This document shows, one piece after another, positions 35,285 to 43,287 of a DNA stretch of 64,000 nt. Source of the DNA: Bradyrhizobium sp. WSM3983. GTDB lineage: Bacteria > Pseudomonadota > Alphaproteobacteria > Rhizobiales > Xanthobacteraceae. Position 1 is the first letter of the stretch. Every line of letters starts with the position of its first letter. The notes below the pieces were generated by a model, which had not been told where the DNA came from, ran no database searches, and was given only the letters and a program-made list of their open reading frames with translations. The stretch is taken from contig NZ_AXAY01000021.1 in NCBI RefSeq assembly GCF_000473045.1, positions 62,001 through 126,000 of the forward strand, given 5' to 3'. A program made the translations under genes and the position numbers.

Positions 35285-35303
35285 ATCATGCAATTGTCAT
35301 GAT
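35285..35303. promoter_or_regulatory. Inverted repeat upstream of the DUF2794 gene
   Basis: ATCATG-CAATTGT-CATGAT is a perfect 6-bp inverted repeat with a near-palindromic centre, 61 bases before the ATG. A second TCATGA occurs about 80 bases upstream of it. It is operator-like; no regulator is known. Confidence 0.4.
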
Positions 35304-35364
35304 CCGCGGCTCCGGGGACGGTCTTCGCGGAGGCGGGTCATGCTGAAGCGACAGGAGGCGCTGC

Positions 35365-35736
35365 ATGAGTTTGACGCCGGAGGATGCCGATCCGAGCGAG
35401 CAGCGCGCAGTGGCGCGCCCCGCCGCTGCGAATGCCCAGCTGAGCCGGGTGACGTTCAACCGGCTTGAGTTGAACAGAATTCTCAACCTCTACGGCCGCA
35501 TGGTCGCCGACGGCGAGTGGCGCGACTACGCGATCGACTTCCTGAAGGACCGCGCGGTGTTCTCGGTCTATCGCCGCGCCTCCGAAGTGCCGATTTACCG
35601 CATCGAGAAGGATCCGCGGCTGGCCCGCAAGCAAGGCATATACAGCGTGATCTCGGCGACGGGCTTGATCCTGCGCCGCGGCCACGAGCTCGACCGCGTG
35701 CTGCTGGTAATCGACCGGAAACTGGCGGTGGTGTAG
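35365..35736 (+). CDS. DUF2794 family protein
   Basis: 123 residues from ATG 35365, with AGGAGG six bases upstream. The conserved part runs FNRLELNRILNLYGRMVADGEWRDYAIDFLKDRAVFSVYRRASEVPIYRIEKDPRLA; the ending is LLVIDRKLAVV. This matches the alphaproteobacterial DUF2794 family, which has no known role. No signal peptide is present. It stands alone, followed by a family A repeat. Confidence 0.88.
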   Translation: MSLTPEDADPSEQRAVARPAAANAQLSRVTFNRLELNRILNLYGRMVADGEWRDYAIDFLKDRAVFSVYRRASEVPIYRIEKDPRLARKQGIYSVISATGLILRRGHELDRVLLVIDRKLAVV

Positions 35737-35751
35737 CGGCACCAACGGAGC

Positions 35752-35842
35752 CCTAGGGTGGGCAAAGGCGCAAAGCGCTGTGCCCACCATCGTTCCTCAA
35801 TCACCGCAACGTGGTGGGCACGCTGCGCTTTGCCCACCGTAC
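35752..35842. repeat. Dispersed palindromic intergenic repeat, family A (copy 3)
   Basis: CTAGGGTGGGCAAAGGCG at the left pairs with GCTTTGCCCACCGTAC at the right, with the same internal GTGCCCACC blocks as at 916 and 4241. It lies between convergent genes. Confidence 0.88.
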
Positions 35843-35852
35843 GAAACCGAGC

Positions 35853-36383
35853 TTATTTCTCCGGCACCGTGCTTGCGCCCTCGCCGAGGTCGCGCTGCAT
35901 CATCACCGTATCCAGCCAGCGGCCGAACTTCAGGCCGACATTCGGATGCGTTCCGATCATCTTGAAGCCGCCTCTGGTGTGCACGCCGATCGAGCCGGCA
36001 TTGGCGGAATCGCCGATCACCGCGATCATCTGGCGGAAGCCGCGCGCCTCGCATTCGGTGATCAGCCGCTCCAGCAGCAGCGAGCCAATGCCGCGGCGGT
36101 GGAAGGCGGGGTCGAGATAGATCGAGTTCTCGACCGTGAAGCGATAGGCCGGGCGCGGCCGGTAGGCACCGGCATAGGCGTAGCCGGCGACGCGGCCGTC
36201 GAGGATGGCGACGAAATAGGGATAGCCGCCGTCGACGAGTGCGCGATAGCGGCGCGTCATCTCGGCGAGGTCAGGTGGCTCCAGCTCGAACGTGGCGGTG
36301 CCCTCGCGGACGGCCTGCTGATAGATGGCGGTGATGGCGGGGAGGTCGGCCTCAAGGGTGGGCCTGATGTCGGGTGCGGACAT
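35853..36383 (-). CDS. GNAT N-acetyltransferase (phosphinothricin-acetyltransferase-like)
   Basis: 176 residues from ATG 36383. The GNAT acetyl-CoA loop is FHRRGIGSLLLERL. The N-terminal part DLPAITAIYQQAVREGTATFEL and the C-terminal FRQMIAVIGDSANAGSIGVHTRGGFKMIGT match the Pat/Bar-type subgroup, which acetylates amino groups of phosphinothricin or methionine derivatives. The true substrate here is unknown. The stop lies 10 bases from a family A repeat and a family D repeat follows its 5' side. Confidence 0.9.
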   Translation of the reverse strand: MSAPDIRPTLEADLPAITAIYQQAVREGTATFELEPPDLAEMTRRYRALVDGGYPYFVAILDGRVAGYAYAGAYRPRPAYRFTVENSIYLDPAFHRRGIGSLLLERLITECEARGFRQMIAVIGDSANAGSIGVHTRGGFKMIGTHPNVGLKFGRWLDTVMMQRDLGEGASTVPEK

Positions 36384-36476
36384 GGCGGTGAGATTAGAGG
36401 CTTCGCGCGGCGGCTGGAAGAGGCAACGATGCTTCCACATACGCCGTCATTGCGATCGCAGCCTACTTGCTCCGTC

Positions 36477-36577
36477 GTCATTCCCCGCGAAGGCGGGGAA
36501 TCCAGTACGCCGCGGCCTCTCGGTCAATCACCACCGCCTCCGGAATACTGGATCGCCCGGTCAAGCCGTGCGATGAC
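36477..36577. repeat. Dispersed palindromic intergenic repeat, family D (copy 2)
   Basis: GTCATTCCCCGCGAAGGC and CCAGTACGCCGCGGCCTCTC at the left, TACTGGATC and GCGATGAC at the right. It has the same core as at 18408, with a degraded right arm. Confidence 0.85.
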
Positions 36578-36609
36578 TCCGAGTGTGGGGCACCCGGACG
36601 CAAAACAAA

Positions 36610-36633
36610 AACCCCGGCCTCGCGGCCGGGGTT
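36610..36633 (-). terminator. Intrinsic terminator of the Bax-inhibitor-1 family gene
   Basis: AACCCCGGCC-N4-GGCCGGGGTT with TTTTTGTTTT following on the minus strand, 27 bases after the stop at 36660. Confidence 0.9.
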
Positions 36634-36659
36634 CGCGTCTGTTCTCTCGGGTCTTGCGC

Positions 36660-37451
36660 TTAGTCGCGCTGGCCGAGGAGCTGCAGCAGCAGCGTGAACA
36701 GGTTGATGAAGTTCAAGTAGAGTGACAGCGCACCGGAGATCGCCGCACGTTCGGCGATGTCACCACCGGCCGAGGCGTAGCCGTAGATGTAGTCGTTCTT
36801 CAGCCGCTGCGTATCCCAGGCGGTGAGGCCCGCGAACACCAGCACGCCGACCACCGACACCACGAACTGCAGCACCGAGCTCGCCAGGAACAGGTTCACC
36901 AGGCTCGCGATGATGATGCCGATCAGGCCCATGAACAGGAACGAGCCCATGCCGCTCATGTCACGCTTGGTGGTGTAACCATAGAGGCTCAGCGCGCCGA
37001 AGGTCGCCGCAGTGATGAAGAACACCCGCACGATCGAGGTGTGCGTGAACACCAGGAAGATCGAGGACAGCGAGATGCCCATCAGCGCCGAGAACACCCA
37101 GAACAGGATCTGGGCGGTCGAGGGGGCGAGACGGTTGATGCCGGCCGAGATCACGAACACCATGGCGAGCGGCGCCAGCATGAACAGCCATTTCAGCGGG
37201 CTCACGAACATCGCGTAGCCGAACGGGGTCAGGAACAGCTTGCCGACGCGGACCGCTTCCGGGGTCGGAACGTCAGTCACGGCAGCCATATAGACACCGA
37301 GCGCGGCGAGGCCCGTGATGGCGAGGCCAATGCTCATGTAATTGTAGATGCGCAGCATGTAGGCGCGCAGACCGGCGTCGACCGTCGCGGCGTCAACACG
37401 CCCGGCGGCCCTGCCGAAAGGAGAAGCGTAATTGCGGTCTAGGTCCGACAT
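36660..37451 (-). CDS. Bax inhibitor-1/YccA family membrane protein
   Basis: 263 residues from ATG 37451, with GGGA nine bases upstream. There are seven hydrophobic helices from about residue 35, e.g. MSIGLAITGLAALGVYMAAV, AMFVSPLKWLFMLAPLAMVFV and FGALSLYGYTTKRDMSGMGSF. The C-terminal GLTAWDTQRLKNDY and GALSLYLNFINLFTLLLQLL are diagnostic for the family, whose members form calcium-leak channels or assist membrane protein quality control. It is monocistronic with its own terminator. Confidence 0.93.
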   Translation of the reverse strand: MSDLDRNYASPFGRAAGRVDAATVDAGLRAYMLRIYNYMSIGLAITGLAALGVYMAAVTDVPTPEAVRVGKLFLTPFGYAMFVSPLKWLFMLAPLAMVFVISAGINRLAPSTAQILFWVFSALMGISLSSIFLVFTHTSIVRVFFITAATFGALSLYGYTTKRDMSGMGSFLFMGLIGIIIASLVNLFLASSVLQFVVSVVGVLVFAGLTAWDTQRLKNDYIYGYASAGGDIAERAAISGALSLYLNFINLFTLLLQLLGQRD

Positions 37452-37722
37452 GGTCGAATTCCCGTTGGTTGCCCGGTCCGGCACGAGGGTTGCCATGCCG
37501 CCGGTTCGTCAAATTCTATCTCGGACACCGATGTCTGCCGACATTAATTTTGGCTAACAATCGGGGCTCCGAACCCATTCGATATGTGGGAAACTAACAC
37601 ATTCGCTGCAACCGTCCACGCGCGGCTGAATGTCGCCCTTACCCACAATCCTGACGGGCAGACGTGGTTATCCGCCGGAATCGTGCGATTCTGCCCCCCG
37701 TGCGGCCACCCGCTACGTTTTG

Positions 37723-40293
37723 TCACAAATTCCGCAACACCGTGGCGGGCTTTTTGTTCAGCGCCAGCAGCGTGCCGGCGAGGCCGAGCCCGACGGTGAC
37801 GACCAGGGCGGCGGCCACCACGCCGGCCGCGCTCCCGGCCTGCCAGACGAAGGTCAGCGTCATCAGCCGCGTCACGATCATCCAGGCCGCGATGCTGCCG
37901 GCGACCACCCCGAACACCGCGGTGGCGAGGCCGATCAGGAGGTATTCGAGCGCATAGGCGCCGAGCAGCCGCAGTCGTGTCGCGCCCAGGGTCTTCAGGA
38001 TCACCGCGTCATAGACCCGGTGGCGGTGGCCTGCGGCGAGCGCGCCGCCCAGCACCAGGATCGCCGAGATCAGGGTTACGGCGCTGGCGCCGCGGATGGC
38101 GAGCGCGAGATTGGTCACGACCGCGCCGACCGTCTCCATCACCTCGCGCACGCGCACGCTCGTCACCATTGGGTAGGTGTCGGCGACCTGCTTGATGATC
38201 TTGCCGTCGCCGGTCGCATCGCCGCCGGCTTCGGTCAGCGTCGCAATGTGGGTATGCGGTGCGCCCTTGAAGGCCTTCGGCGAGAACACCAGCACGAAAT
38301 TGATGCCGAGCCCCTGCCAGTCGATGGTGCGCAGATTGCCGATTTTCGCCGGGATGTCGCGGCCGAGCACGTTGACCACGATTTCGTCGCCGAGCTTGAG
38401 GCCGAGGCCGTCGGCGATCTTCTTCTCCATCGAGACCAGCGGCGGACCGGAATAGTCGGTGCCCCACCATTCGCCCTCGACCACCTTGGATCCCTTCGGC
38501 AACTCGCCGGTATAGGTCAGGCCGCGGTCGCTCTGCAGCACCCATTCGGAGTCGGTGGTGGGCTTGAGGTCCTCGGCGCGGACGCCGCGGGCGGCGACGA
38601 TGCGCCCGCGCAGCATCGGCACGTCCTCGACCTTCGCTCCCGGTGCGATCTCGCGCAGATAACCGTCGAATTGCTCGGCCTGCGTGCTCGGAATGTCGAT
38701 GAAGTAGAACGCCGGCGCGCGATCGGGCAGCGCCGCGAGAAACTGCCGGCGCAGATTGCCGTCGATCTGGGTGATGGTGACGAGCACGGCGAGCCCAAGC
38801 CCGAGCGACAGCACGACCGAGGGCGTCAGCGCGCCTGGCCTGTGGATGTTGGAGATTGCAAGCCGCAGCATGGTGAAGCGCGTGCGCGGCAGCCGGCGTG
38901 CGATCGCCATCAGCACGGCGGCGACACCGCGCAGCACCGCGAACACGATGACGGAGGAGGCCACGAACACCGCGGCGATGCGCTTGTCGAACGATAATCC
39001 GATCACAACAGCGACCAGAAGCGCGACGACGACGCCCATGAAGGCAAGATAGCTCCAGCGCGGCCGGTGCCATTCGGAACTGATGGTGTCGCGGAACAGC
39101 GCTGCGACCGGCACGTCGTGCACGCGTCCGAGCGGCCACAGGCCGAAGGCGAGCGCGGTCAAAAGGCCGTAGACAAAGGACAGCGCAAGCTCGCCGGCAT
39201 GCACGGCCGGCACCACTGGCAGCGGCAACAGCTTGCCGAACAGACCGACGATGGCGAACGGCATGGCCGCGCCGAGCGCGAGGCCGATCACCGAGCCGAT
39301 CGCCGCGAGCAGGACGACCTGCGCGAGGTAAATGCCGAACACGTCGCGCCCCGTGGCGCCGACGGCCTTGAGAGCCGCGATCACCTCGAGCCGACGGTCG
39401 ATATGGCTCTTCACGGCGTTGGCGACGCCGACGCCGCCGACCAGGAGCGCGGCAAGGCCGACCAGGGTCAGGAATTGCGTGAAGCGGCTGATATTGCGCT
39501 CGAGCTGTGGCGAGGCGTTGGAGCGGCTGCGGACCTCCCAGCCGGCCTGCGGCGCGGCGTTGCGGGCGTCAGCGATGAACGCGTCGGTGGCGCGGTCGCT
39601 GTTGGCGGTGTCAGGCAGTTTTACCCGGTAGACCCAGCGCACCAGGCTGCCGGGCTGGATCAGCCCGGTGGCGCGCAGGGCCGCCTCGCTGATCAGGAAG
39701 CGCGGACCGAAGCCGATGCCGCCGGCGAGCTTGTCGGGCTCGGCCTCGACAGTAGAGCGGATCTGGAAGGTCGCAGTCCCAATGGTGACGCGGTCGCCGA
39801 CCTTGAGTGACAGCCGCGCCAGCAGCGTCGGGTCGGCGGCGGCGCCGAACGCACCGTCGCGCTCGGCGACAAGATCGGTCAGCGGCATCGGCGGCGCCAA
39901 GGTCAATTGGCCCAGCATCGGATAGGTGTCGTCGACCGCCTTCATCTCGACCAGCGCCAGCTTGCCCTCGGCCGAGCGCGCCATGCCGCGCAGGGTGGAT
40001 GCAACGGAGACGGTGCCGCGCGAGCGCAGGAAGGCAACCTCCTCGGGCTTCGCCTCGCGCTGGAACAACACGAAGGAGACGTCGCCGCCGAGCAACGTGC
40101 GCCCCTCGCGCGCGAGGCCGTCGCTCAGGCTCGCCGAGACCGAGCCGACGCCGGCGATGGCCATCACGCCGAGCGCGATACAGGCGATGAAGACGTAGAA
40201 GCCGCGCAGACCCCCGCGCAATTCGCGCAGCGCATAGCGCAGCGACAGCGCGACGCCGTTCGGGTTCGCAAACGGTTCGACAGCTATGCTCAT
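37723..40293 (-). CDS. ABC transporter permease (YbbP/FtsX-like)
   Basis: 856 residues. One N-terminal helix (FYVFIACIALGVMAIAGVG) precedes a large periplasmic MacB-type domain. Then come helix groups around residues 265-430 (FLTLVGLAALLVGGVGVANAVKSHIDRRLEVIAALKAVGA), a second periplasmic domain, and a last FtsX block (LISAILVLGGALAAGHRHRVYDAVILKTLGATRLRLLGAYALEYL). This two-FtsX layout is that of YbbP-type permeases, thought to export or extract lipids or lipoproteins. Its ATG overlaps the stop of the ATPase gene, so they form one transporter. Confidence 0.9.
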   Translation of the reverse strand: MSIAVEPFANPNGVALSLRYALRELRGGLRGFYVFIACIALGVMAIAGVGSVSASLSDGLAREGRTLLGGDVSFVLFQREAKPEEVAFLRSRGTVSVASTLRGMARSAEGKLALVEMKAVDDTYPMLGQLTLAPPMPLTDLVAERDGAFGAAADPTLLARLSLKVGDRVTIGTATFQIRSTVEAEPDKLAGGIGFGPRFLISEAALRATGLIQPGSLVRWVYRVKLPDTANSDRATDAFIADARNAAPQAGWEVRSRSNASPQLERNISRFTQFLTLVGLAALLVGGVGVANAVKSHIDRRLEVIAALKAVGATGRDVFGIYLAQVVLLAAIGSVIGLALGAAMPFAIVGLFGKLLPLPVVPAVHAGELALSFVYGLLTALAFGLWPLGRVHDVPVAALFRDTISSEWHRPRWSYLAFMGVVVALLVAVVIGLSFDKRIAAVFVASSVIVFAVLRGVAAVLMAIARRLPRTRFTMLRLAISNIHRPGALTPSVVLSLGLGLAVLVTITQIDGNLRRQFLAALPDRAPAFYFIDIPSTQAEQFDGYLREIAPGAKVEDVPMLRGRIVAARGVRAEDLKPTTDSEWVLQSDRGLTYTGELPKGSKVVEGEWWGTDYSGPPLVSMEKKIADGLGLKLGDEIVVNVLGRDIPAKIGNLRTIDWQGLGINFVLVFSPKAFKGAPHTHIATLTEAGGDATGDGKIIKQVADTYPMVTSVRVREVMETVGAVVTNLALAIRGASAVTLISAILVLGGALAAGHRHRVYDAVILKTLGATRLRLLGAYALEYLLIGLATAVFGVVAGSIAAWMIVTRLMTLTFVWQAGSAAGVVAAALVVTVGLGLAGTLLALNKKPATVLRNL

Positions 40294-41012
40294 GCTTTGG
40301 TCGTCTGCGTGTCGATGCGGCCCGAGCGCAGGCGGATCACGCGATCGCAGCGATGCGCGAGCGAGGAATCGTGCGTGACCAGCACCAGCGTCATGCCGCG
40401 CTCGGCATGCTTGGTGAACAGCAGATCGACGATCTGTTTTCCGGTAGCCTCGTCGAGATTGCCGGTCGGCTCGTCGGCGACGAGGATGGCGGGATCGGGT
40501 GCCAGCGCGCGCGCCAGTGCCACGCGCTGCTGCTCGCCGCCGGAGAGCTGCGTCGGATAATGATGCAGACGGTCGCCGAGCCCGACCGATTGCAGCTCCT
40601 CGGCCGCGCGCTTGCTCGCATCGGGATTGCCGGCGAGTTCGAGCGGCACGGCCACGTTCTCCAGCGCCGTCATGGTCGGGATCAGATGGAAGGACTGGAA
40701 GACGATGCCGACCTGACGGCCGCGGAAGCGGGCCAGCGCGTCCTCGTCGAGGGCATTGAAAGGCGTGCCTGACACCACCACCTCTCCGCTATCAGGACGC
40801 TCCAGCCCCGCCATCACCATCAGCAGCGTGGATTTGCCCGAGCCTGACGGGCCGATCAGGCCGATCGTCTCGCCCGAGCCGACGCGCAAGCTGATATCCT
40901 TGAGGATGTGAACGCGTGCCGCCCCCGACCCCAATGAGAGATTGACGTTGGAGATGGCGATGGTGTCCGGCGCAGTGCCGGCGAGCGAAGAGGGAGAGAT
41001 GCGAGTGTCCAT
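40290..41012 (-). CDS. ABC transporter ATPase (YbbA/LolD-like)
   Basis: 240 residues from ATG 41012. Walker A GPSGSGKSTL, Q-loop VGIVFQSFHLIPTMTALENV, signature LSGGEQQRVALARALA, Walker B ILVADEPTGNLDEATG and switch THD are all intact. This is the ATPase for the permease at 37723-40293, with ATGA overlap at the junction. Its start codon overlaps, on the opposite strand, the start of the tesA-like gene (41011), as is also seen in the E. coli ybbA-tesA pair. Confidence 0.92.
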   Translation of the reverse strand: MDTRISPSSLAGTAPDTIAISNVNLSLGSGAARVHILKDISLRVGSGETIGLIGPSGSGKSTLLMVMAGLERPDSGEVVVSGTPFNALDEDALARFRGRQVGIVFQSFHLIPTMTALENVAVPLELAGNPDASKRAAEELQSVGLGDRLHHYPTQLSGGEQQRVALARALAPDPAILVADEPTGNLDEATGKQIVDLLFTKHAERGMTLVLVTHDSSLAHRCDRVIRLRSGRIDTQTTKA

Positions 41013-41703
41013 GGTCCGGTCATATGGCAACTCCGCACGCGCGGTCGAGAGGCGTTACGGATTGTTCATGCACATAGCCGTGTTGATGTTCGCTTTGATG
41101 ACGGTTGCCAATCCGGCTTGGGCGGACGCGACAAAGCCGATCAAGCTTGTCGTTTTCGGCGATTCCCTGAGTGCCGGCCTCGGCCTTCCGGCCCAGGATG
41201 CGTTCCCGGCCAAGCTACAAAAAGCCTTGCAGGCCAAAGGTATAGCCGTGGACATGACCAACGCCGGGGTGTCGGGCGACACCTCGTCCGGCGGCCGCGA
41301 CCGGCTCGACTGGTCGGTGTCCGACGGAACCGAAGGCGTCATCCTCGAGCTCGGCGCCAACGACGCGATGCGCGGCATCGATCCCGACTTGACGAGAGCT
41401 GCGCTGGCCGACATCGTTGGGCGTCTCAAGGCGCGCAAGATCGCCGTGATGCTGTGTGGCATGCTGGCGCCGCCAAATTTCGGCGCGGACTATGGCACGC
41501 GCTTCAATTCGATTTATCCGGATCTGGCGAAGCAGTTCGACGTGCCGCTCTATCCGTTCTTCCTCGAAGGTGTCGCCGCCGATGCCAAGCTCAACCAGGC
41601 CGACGGCATTCATCCGACCGCTGAAGGCGTCGACATCATCGTCCACAACATGCTGCCCACGGTAGAGGCATTCGTGCGCACGATCGGCGAGCAACGCCGT
41701 TGA
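41011..41703 (+). CDS. tesA: SGNH-family esterase (TesA-like arylesterase)
   Basis: 230 residues from ATG 41011. The catalytic serine Ser52 is in VFGDSLSAGLG. GANDAMRGIDPDL is the oxyanion block and DGIHPTAEG holds the Asp-His pair. A signal peptide (GLFMHIAVLMFALMTVANPAWA) sends it to the periplasm. TesA-type enzymes hydrolyse acyl-CoA, aryl and lyso-lipid esters. It is divergent from an ABC ATPase, the partner order known for tesA in other Proteobacteria. ATG 40999 or 41068 are alternative starts. Confidence 0.9.
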   Translation: MVRSYGNSARAVERRYGLFMHIAVLMFALMTVANPAWADATKPIKLVVFGDSLSAGLGLPAQDAFPAKLQKALQAKGIAVDMTNAGVSGDTSSGGRDRLDWSVSDGTEGVILELGANDAMRGIDPDLTRAALADIVGRLKARKIAVMLCGMLAPPNFGADYGTRFNSIYPDLAKQFDVPLYPFFLEGVAADAKLNQADGIHPTAEGVDIIVHNMLPTVEAFVRTIGEQRR

Positions 41704-41879
41704 AAAGCAGGCAACGCTAACCCTAACAACCAGGGTTTTCCCGGTGTAGCGTGAGCGACCCTTCGCAGAGTCACACAACTGCGATAGGAATCAAGGTACA
41801 GATGATTCGTCGCCGGCTCTAAAATTTGGATATGATCTTTACCTAAGGGATCATGCCCAAGCATCGGGAGTGCGAAACG

Positions 41880-42416
41880 ATGCCGCGTTTGTTTACTGGT
41901 CTGGAAATCCCGACCGAGGTCTGCCAGACTCTTTCCAATTTGCGAGGTGGCCTTCCAGGCGCCCGCTGGATCGATCCCGAAAATTATCACGTCACTCTGC
42001 GCTTCATCGGCGACATCGACGGCATCTCCGCCAACGAGATCGCATCGATGCTGTTTCGCGTCGACCGCAAACCGTTCGAGGTGAAGGTGCAGGGGCTCAC
42101 AAGCTTCGGCGGCCGCAAGCCGCGCGCGGTGGTCGCCACCATCACGCCAAGCAAGCCTTTGATGGAATTGCAGGCCGAACTCGAGCGCATGATGCAGCGG
42201 ATCGGCCTCGATCCCGAAGGCCGCAAGTTCATCCCGCATGTCACGCTGGCCCGTCTGCACGATGCCACCGACCGCGACGTCGCCGACTATCTCTCGCTGC
42301 GCGGCTACTTCCCGAGCAAGGCCTTCATGGCCGAGCGCTTCGTGCTGTTCTCGTCGCGCGCGTCGACCGGCGGCGGCCCGTATGTGGTCGAGGACGCCTA
42401 TGAGCTGTGTGAGTGA
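41880..42416 (+). CDS. thpR: RNA 2',3'-cyclic phosphodiesterase
   Basis: 178 residues from ATG 41880, with CGGGAG about ten bases upstream; an earlier ATG at 41853 lacks a site. The two HxTL motifs of the 2H phosphoesterase fold are His37 (HVTLRF) and His120 (HVTLARL). FTGLEIP at the N-terminus and GARWIDPENYHVTL are typical of ThpR/LigT. It opens 2',3'-cyclic phosphates on RNA ends. TATGAT at 41831-41836 is a possible -10 element. Confidence 0.93.
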   Translation: MPRLFTGLEIPTEVCQTLSNLRGGLPGARWIDPENYHVTLRFIGDIDGISANEIASMLFRVDRKPFEVKVQGLTSFGGRKPRAVVATITPSKPLMELQAELERMMQRIGLDPEGRKFIPHVTLARLHDATDRDVADYLSLRGYFPSKAFMAERFVLFSSRASTGGGPYVVEDAYELCE

Positions 42417-42434
42417 GATCTTTGCGCGGGTATG

Positions 42435-42839
42435 CTATCGCAGCGGCTCCACGCCTGACCGGCTGACGTCGGTTTTCGCAAAATCCTCGCCCTTGAACAG
42501 CAGCGGTTCGCTTCGAGTCGAAGCCAGCGCGTACGAAAAGCAATCACCGTAATTGAGCGACGCGGCGTGACGCCCCTTCCCGTAGCGCCGCCACGCGCGC
42601 CGTGCTGCATCGGCTTGTTGGGTATCGACCGCTGCGATCTCTGCGCCGATCTTGATGAGCCAGAGATCGAACTCGCGCCCGCCCGCATCGCCTAACCGTG
42701 TCTCGATCACCATCGTTGCTTCAAGCACCGTTGCCGCCGAGATCAGGCGGATCGGATCGTCCGCGATCAGTCGCTCAATATCGGCTGCATCGTCTTCGTT
42801 GAGCGCGATTGCCACGATCGCCGATGTGTCGATCACCAT
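42435..42839 (-). CDS. vapC: VapC-type PIN-domain toxin
   Basis: 134 residues. PIN-domain acidic residues are Asp4 (MVIDTSA), Glu40 (ATVLEATMVIE) and Asp99 (LNYGDCFSYALA). VapC toxins cleave specific RNAs, often initiator tRNA or rRNA. ATG 42839 shares one base with the stop of the antitoxin gene upstream. LNYGDCFSYALA matches the type most often paired with Rv0623-like antitoxins. Confidence 0.92.
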   Translation of the reverse strand: MVIDTSAIVAIALNEDDAADIERLIADDPIRLISAATVLEATMVIETRLGDAGGREFDLWLIKIGAEIAAVDTQQADAARRAWRRYGKGRHAASLNYGDCFSYALASTRSEPLLFKGEDFAKTDVSRSGVEPLR

Positions 42840-43093
42840 CAGCGTGGCAATCCACGCTCGTCGTATCCGAGAATTTCCTCAGGTGTGCGGTCATCCAGGA
42901 CTCGCATCTCACTCCAGCGTCGCCTGATCTCGGCCATGTCTTGCAGCAGCGCATCTTTGTGAGTTTGACCGCCGAGCCGTCGCAATCGCTCCTCTATGGC
43001 GCGCTTGGTCGCAGTCGTGATGTTCTCGCCGGTCAATTGCGCCAGACTCCGCGCCAATTGCTCCGTTTCGGGGTCCTTGATGCTAAGCGCCAT
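42839..43093 (-). CDS. vapB: VapB-type antitoxin (Rv0623/PSK family)
   Basis: 84 residues. The N-terminal MALSIKDPETEQLARSLAQLTGENITTATKRAIEERL is a ribbon-helix-helix DNA-binding section of the Rv0623-like family. The C-terminal LLQDMAEIRRRWSEM and LGYDERGLPR is the toxin-neutralising tail. It is coupled to vapC and would autorepress through the inverted repeat at 43094-43117. Confidence 0.9.
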   Translation of the reverse strand: MALSIKDPETEQLARSLAQLTGENITTATKRAIEERLRRLGGQTHKDALLQDMAEIRRRWSEMRVLDDRTPEEILGYDERGLPR

Positions 43094-43117
43094 ATTGAGG
43101 TTCCTTGGTTCCTCAAT
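43094..43117 (-). promoter_or_regulatory. Inverted repeat abutting the vapB start (probable VapBC operator)
   Basis: ATTGAGG-N10-CCTCAAT is a perfect 7-bp inverted repeat directly against the vapB ATG; its loop carries the ribosome site AAGGAA. An AT-rich TAGAATATACC just upstream on the minus strand is the likely -10 region. Confidence 0.6.
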
Positions 43118-43287
43118 AGGTATATTCTAGCCACCCTGAGCGCAAGAATAGATCGATTCGGCCGCCCAAGTGCCGGACCTCTGCTGAGGCCGTGTCCACG
43201 CGAGATCTGTTCGCGAAGAGCAGGGCGCATAAGCCGTTGCGCCAATACACGGTTGCAATTTCCGCCGGTCTCTGGCGGTAAAGAGCG

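Larger units (their letters stand above)
34784..35364. other. 580-base gap between DUF1223 and DUF2794 genes
   Basis: No protein gene is supported here. It holds a family C repeat (34819-34922), a 19-base tandem duplication (34933-34970), a minus-strand terminator with a candidate small RNA (34970-35090) and an inverted repeat (35285-35303). The section 35104-35284 shows nothing I can name. Confidence 0.6.

Noticed and set aside
42435..43093. vapBC as part of a genomic island or defence system
   Set aside because: The module is alone between thpR and zapE, with no integrase, transposase or other defence genes nearby.
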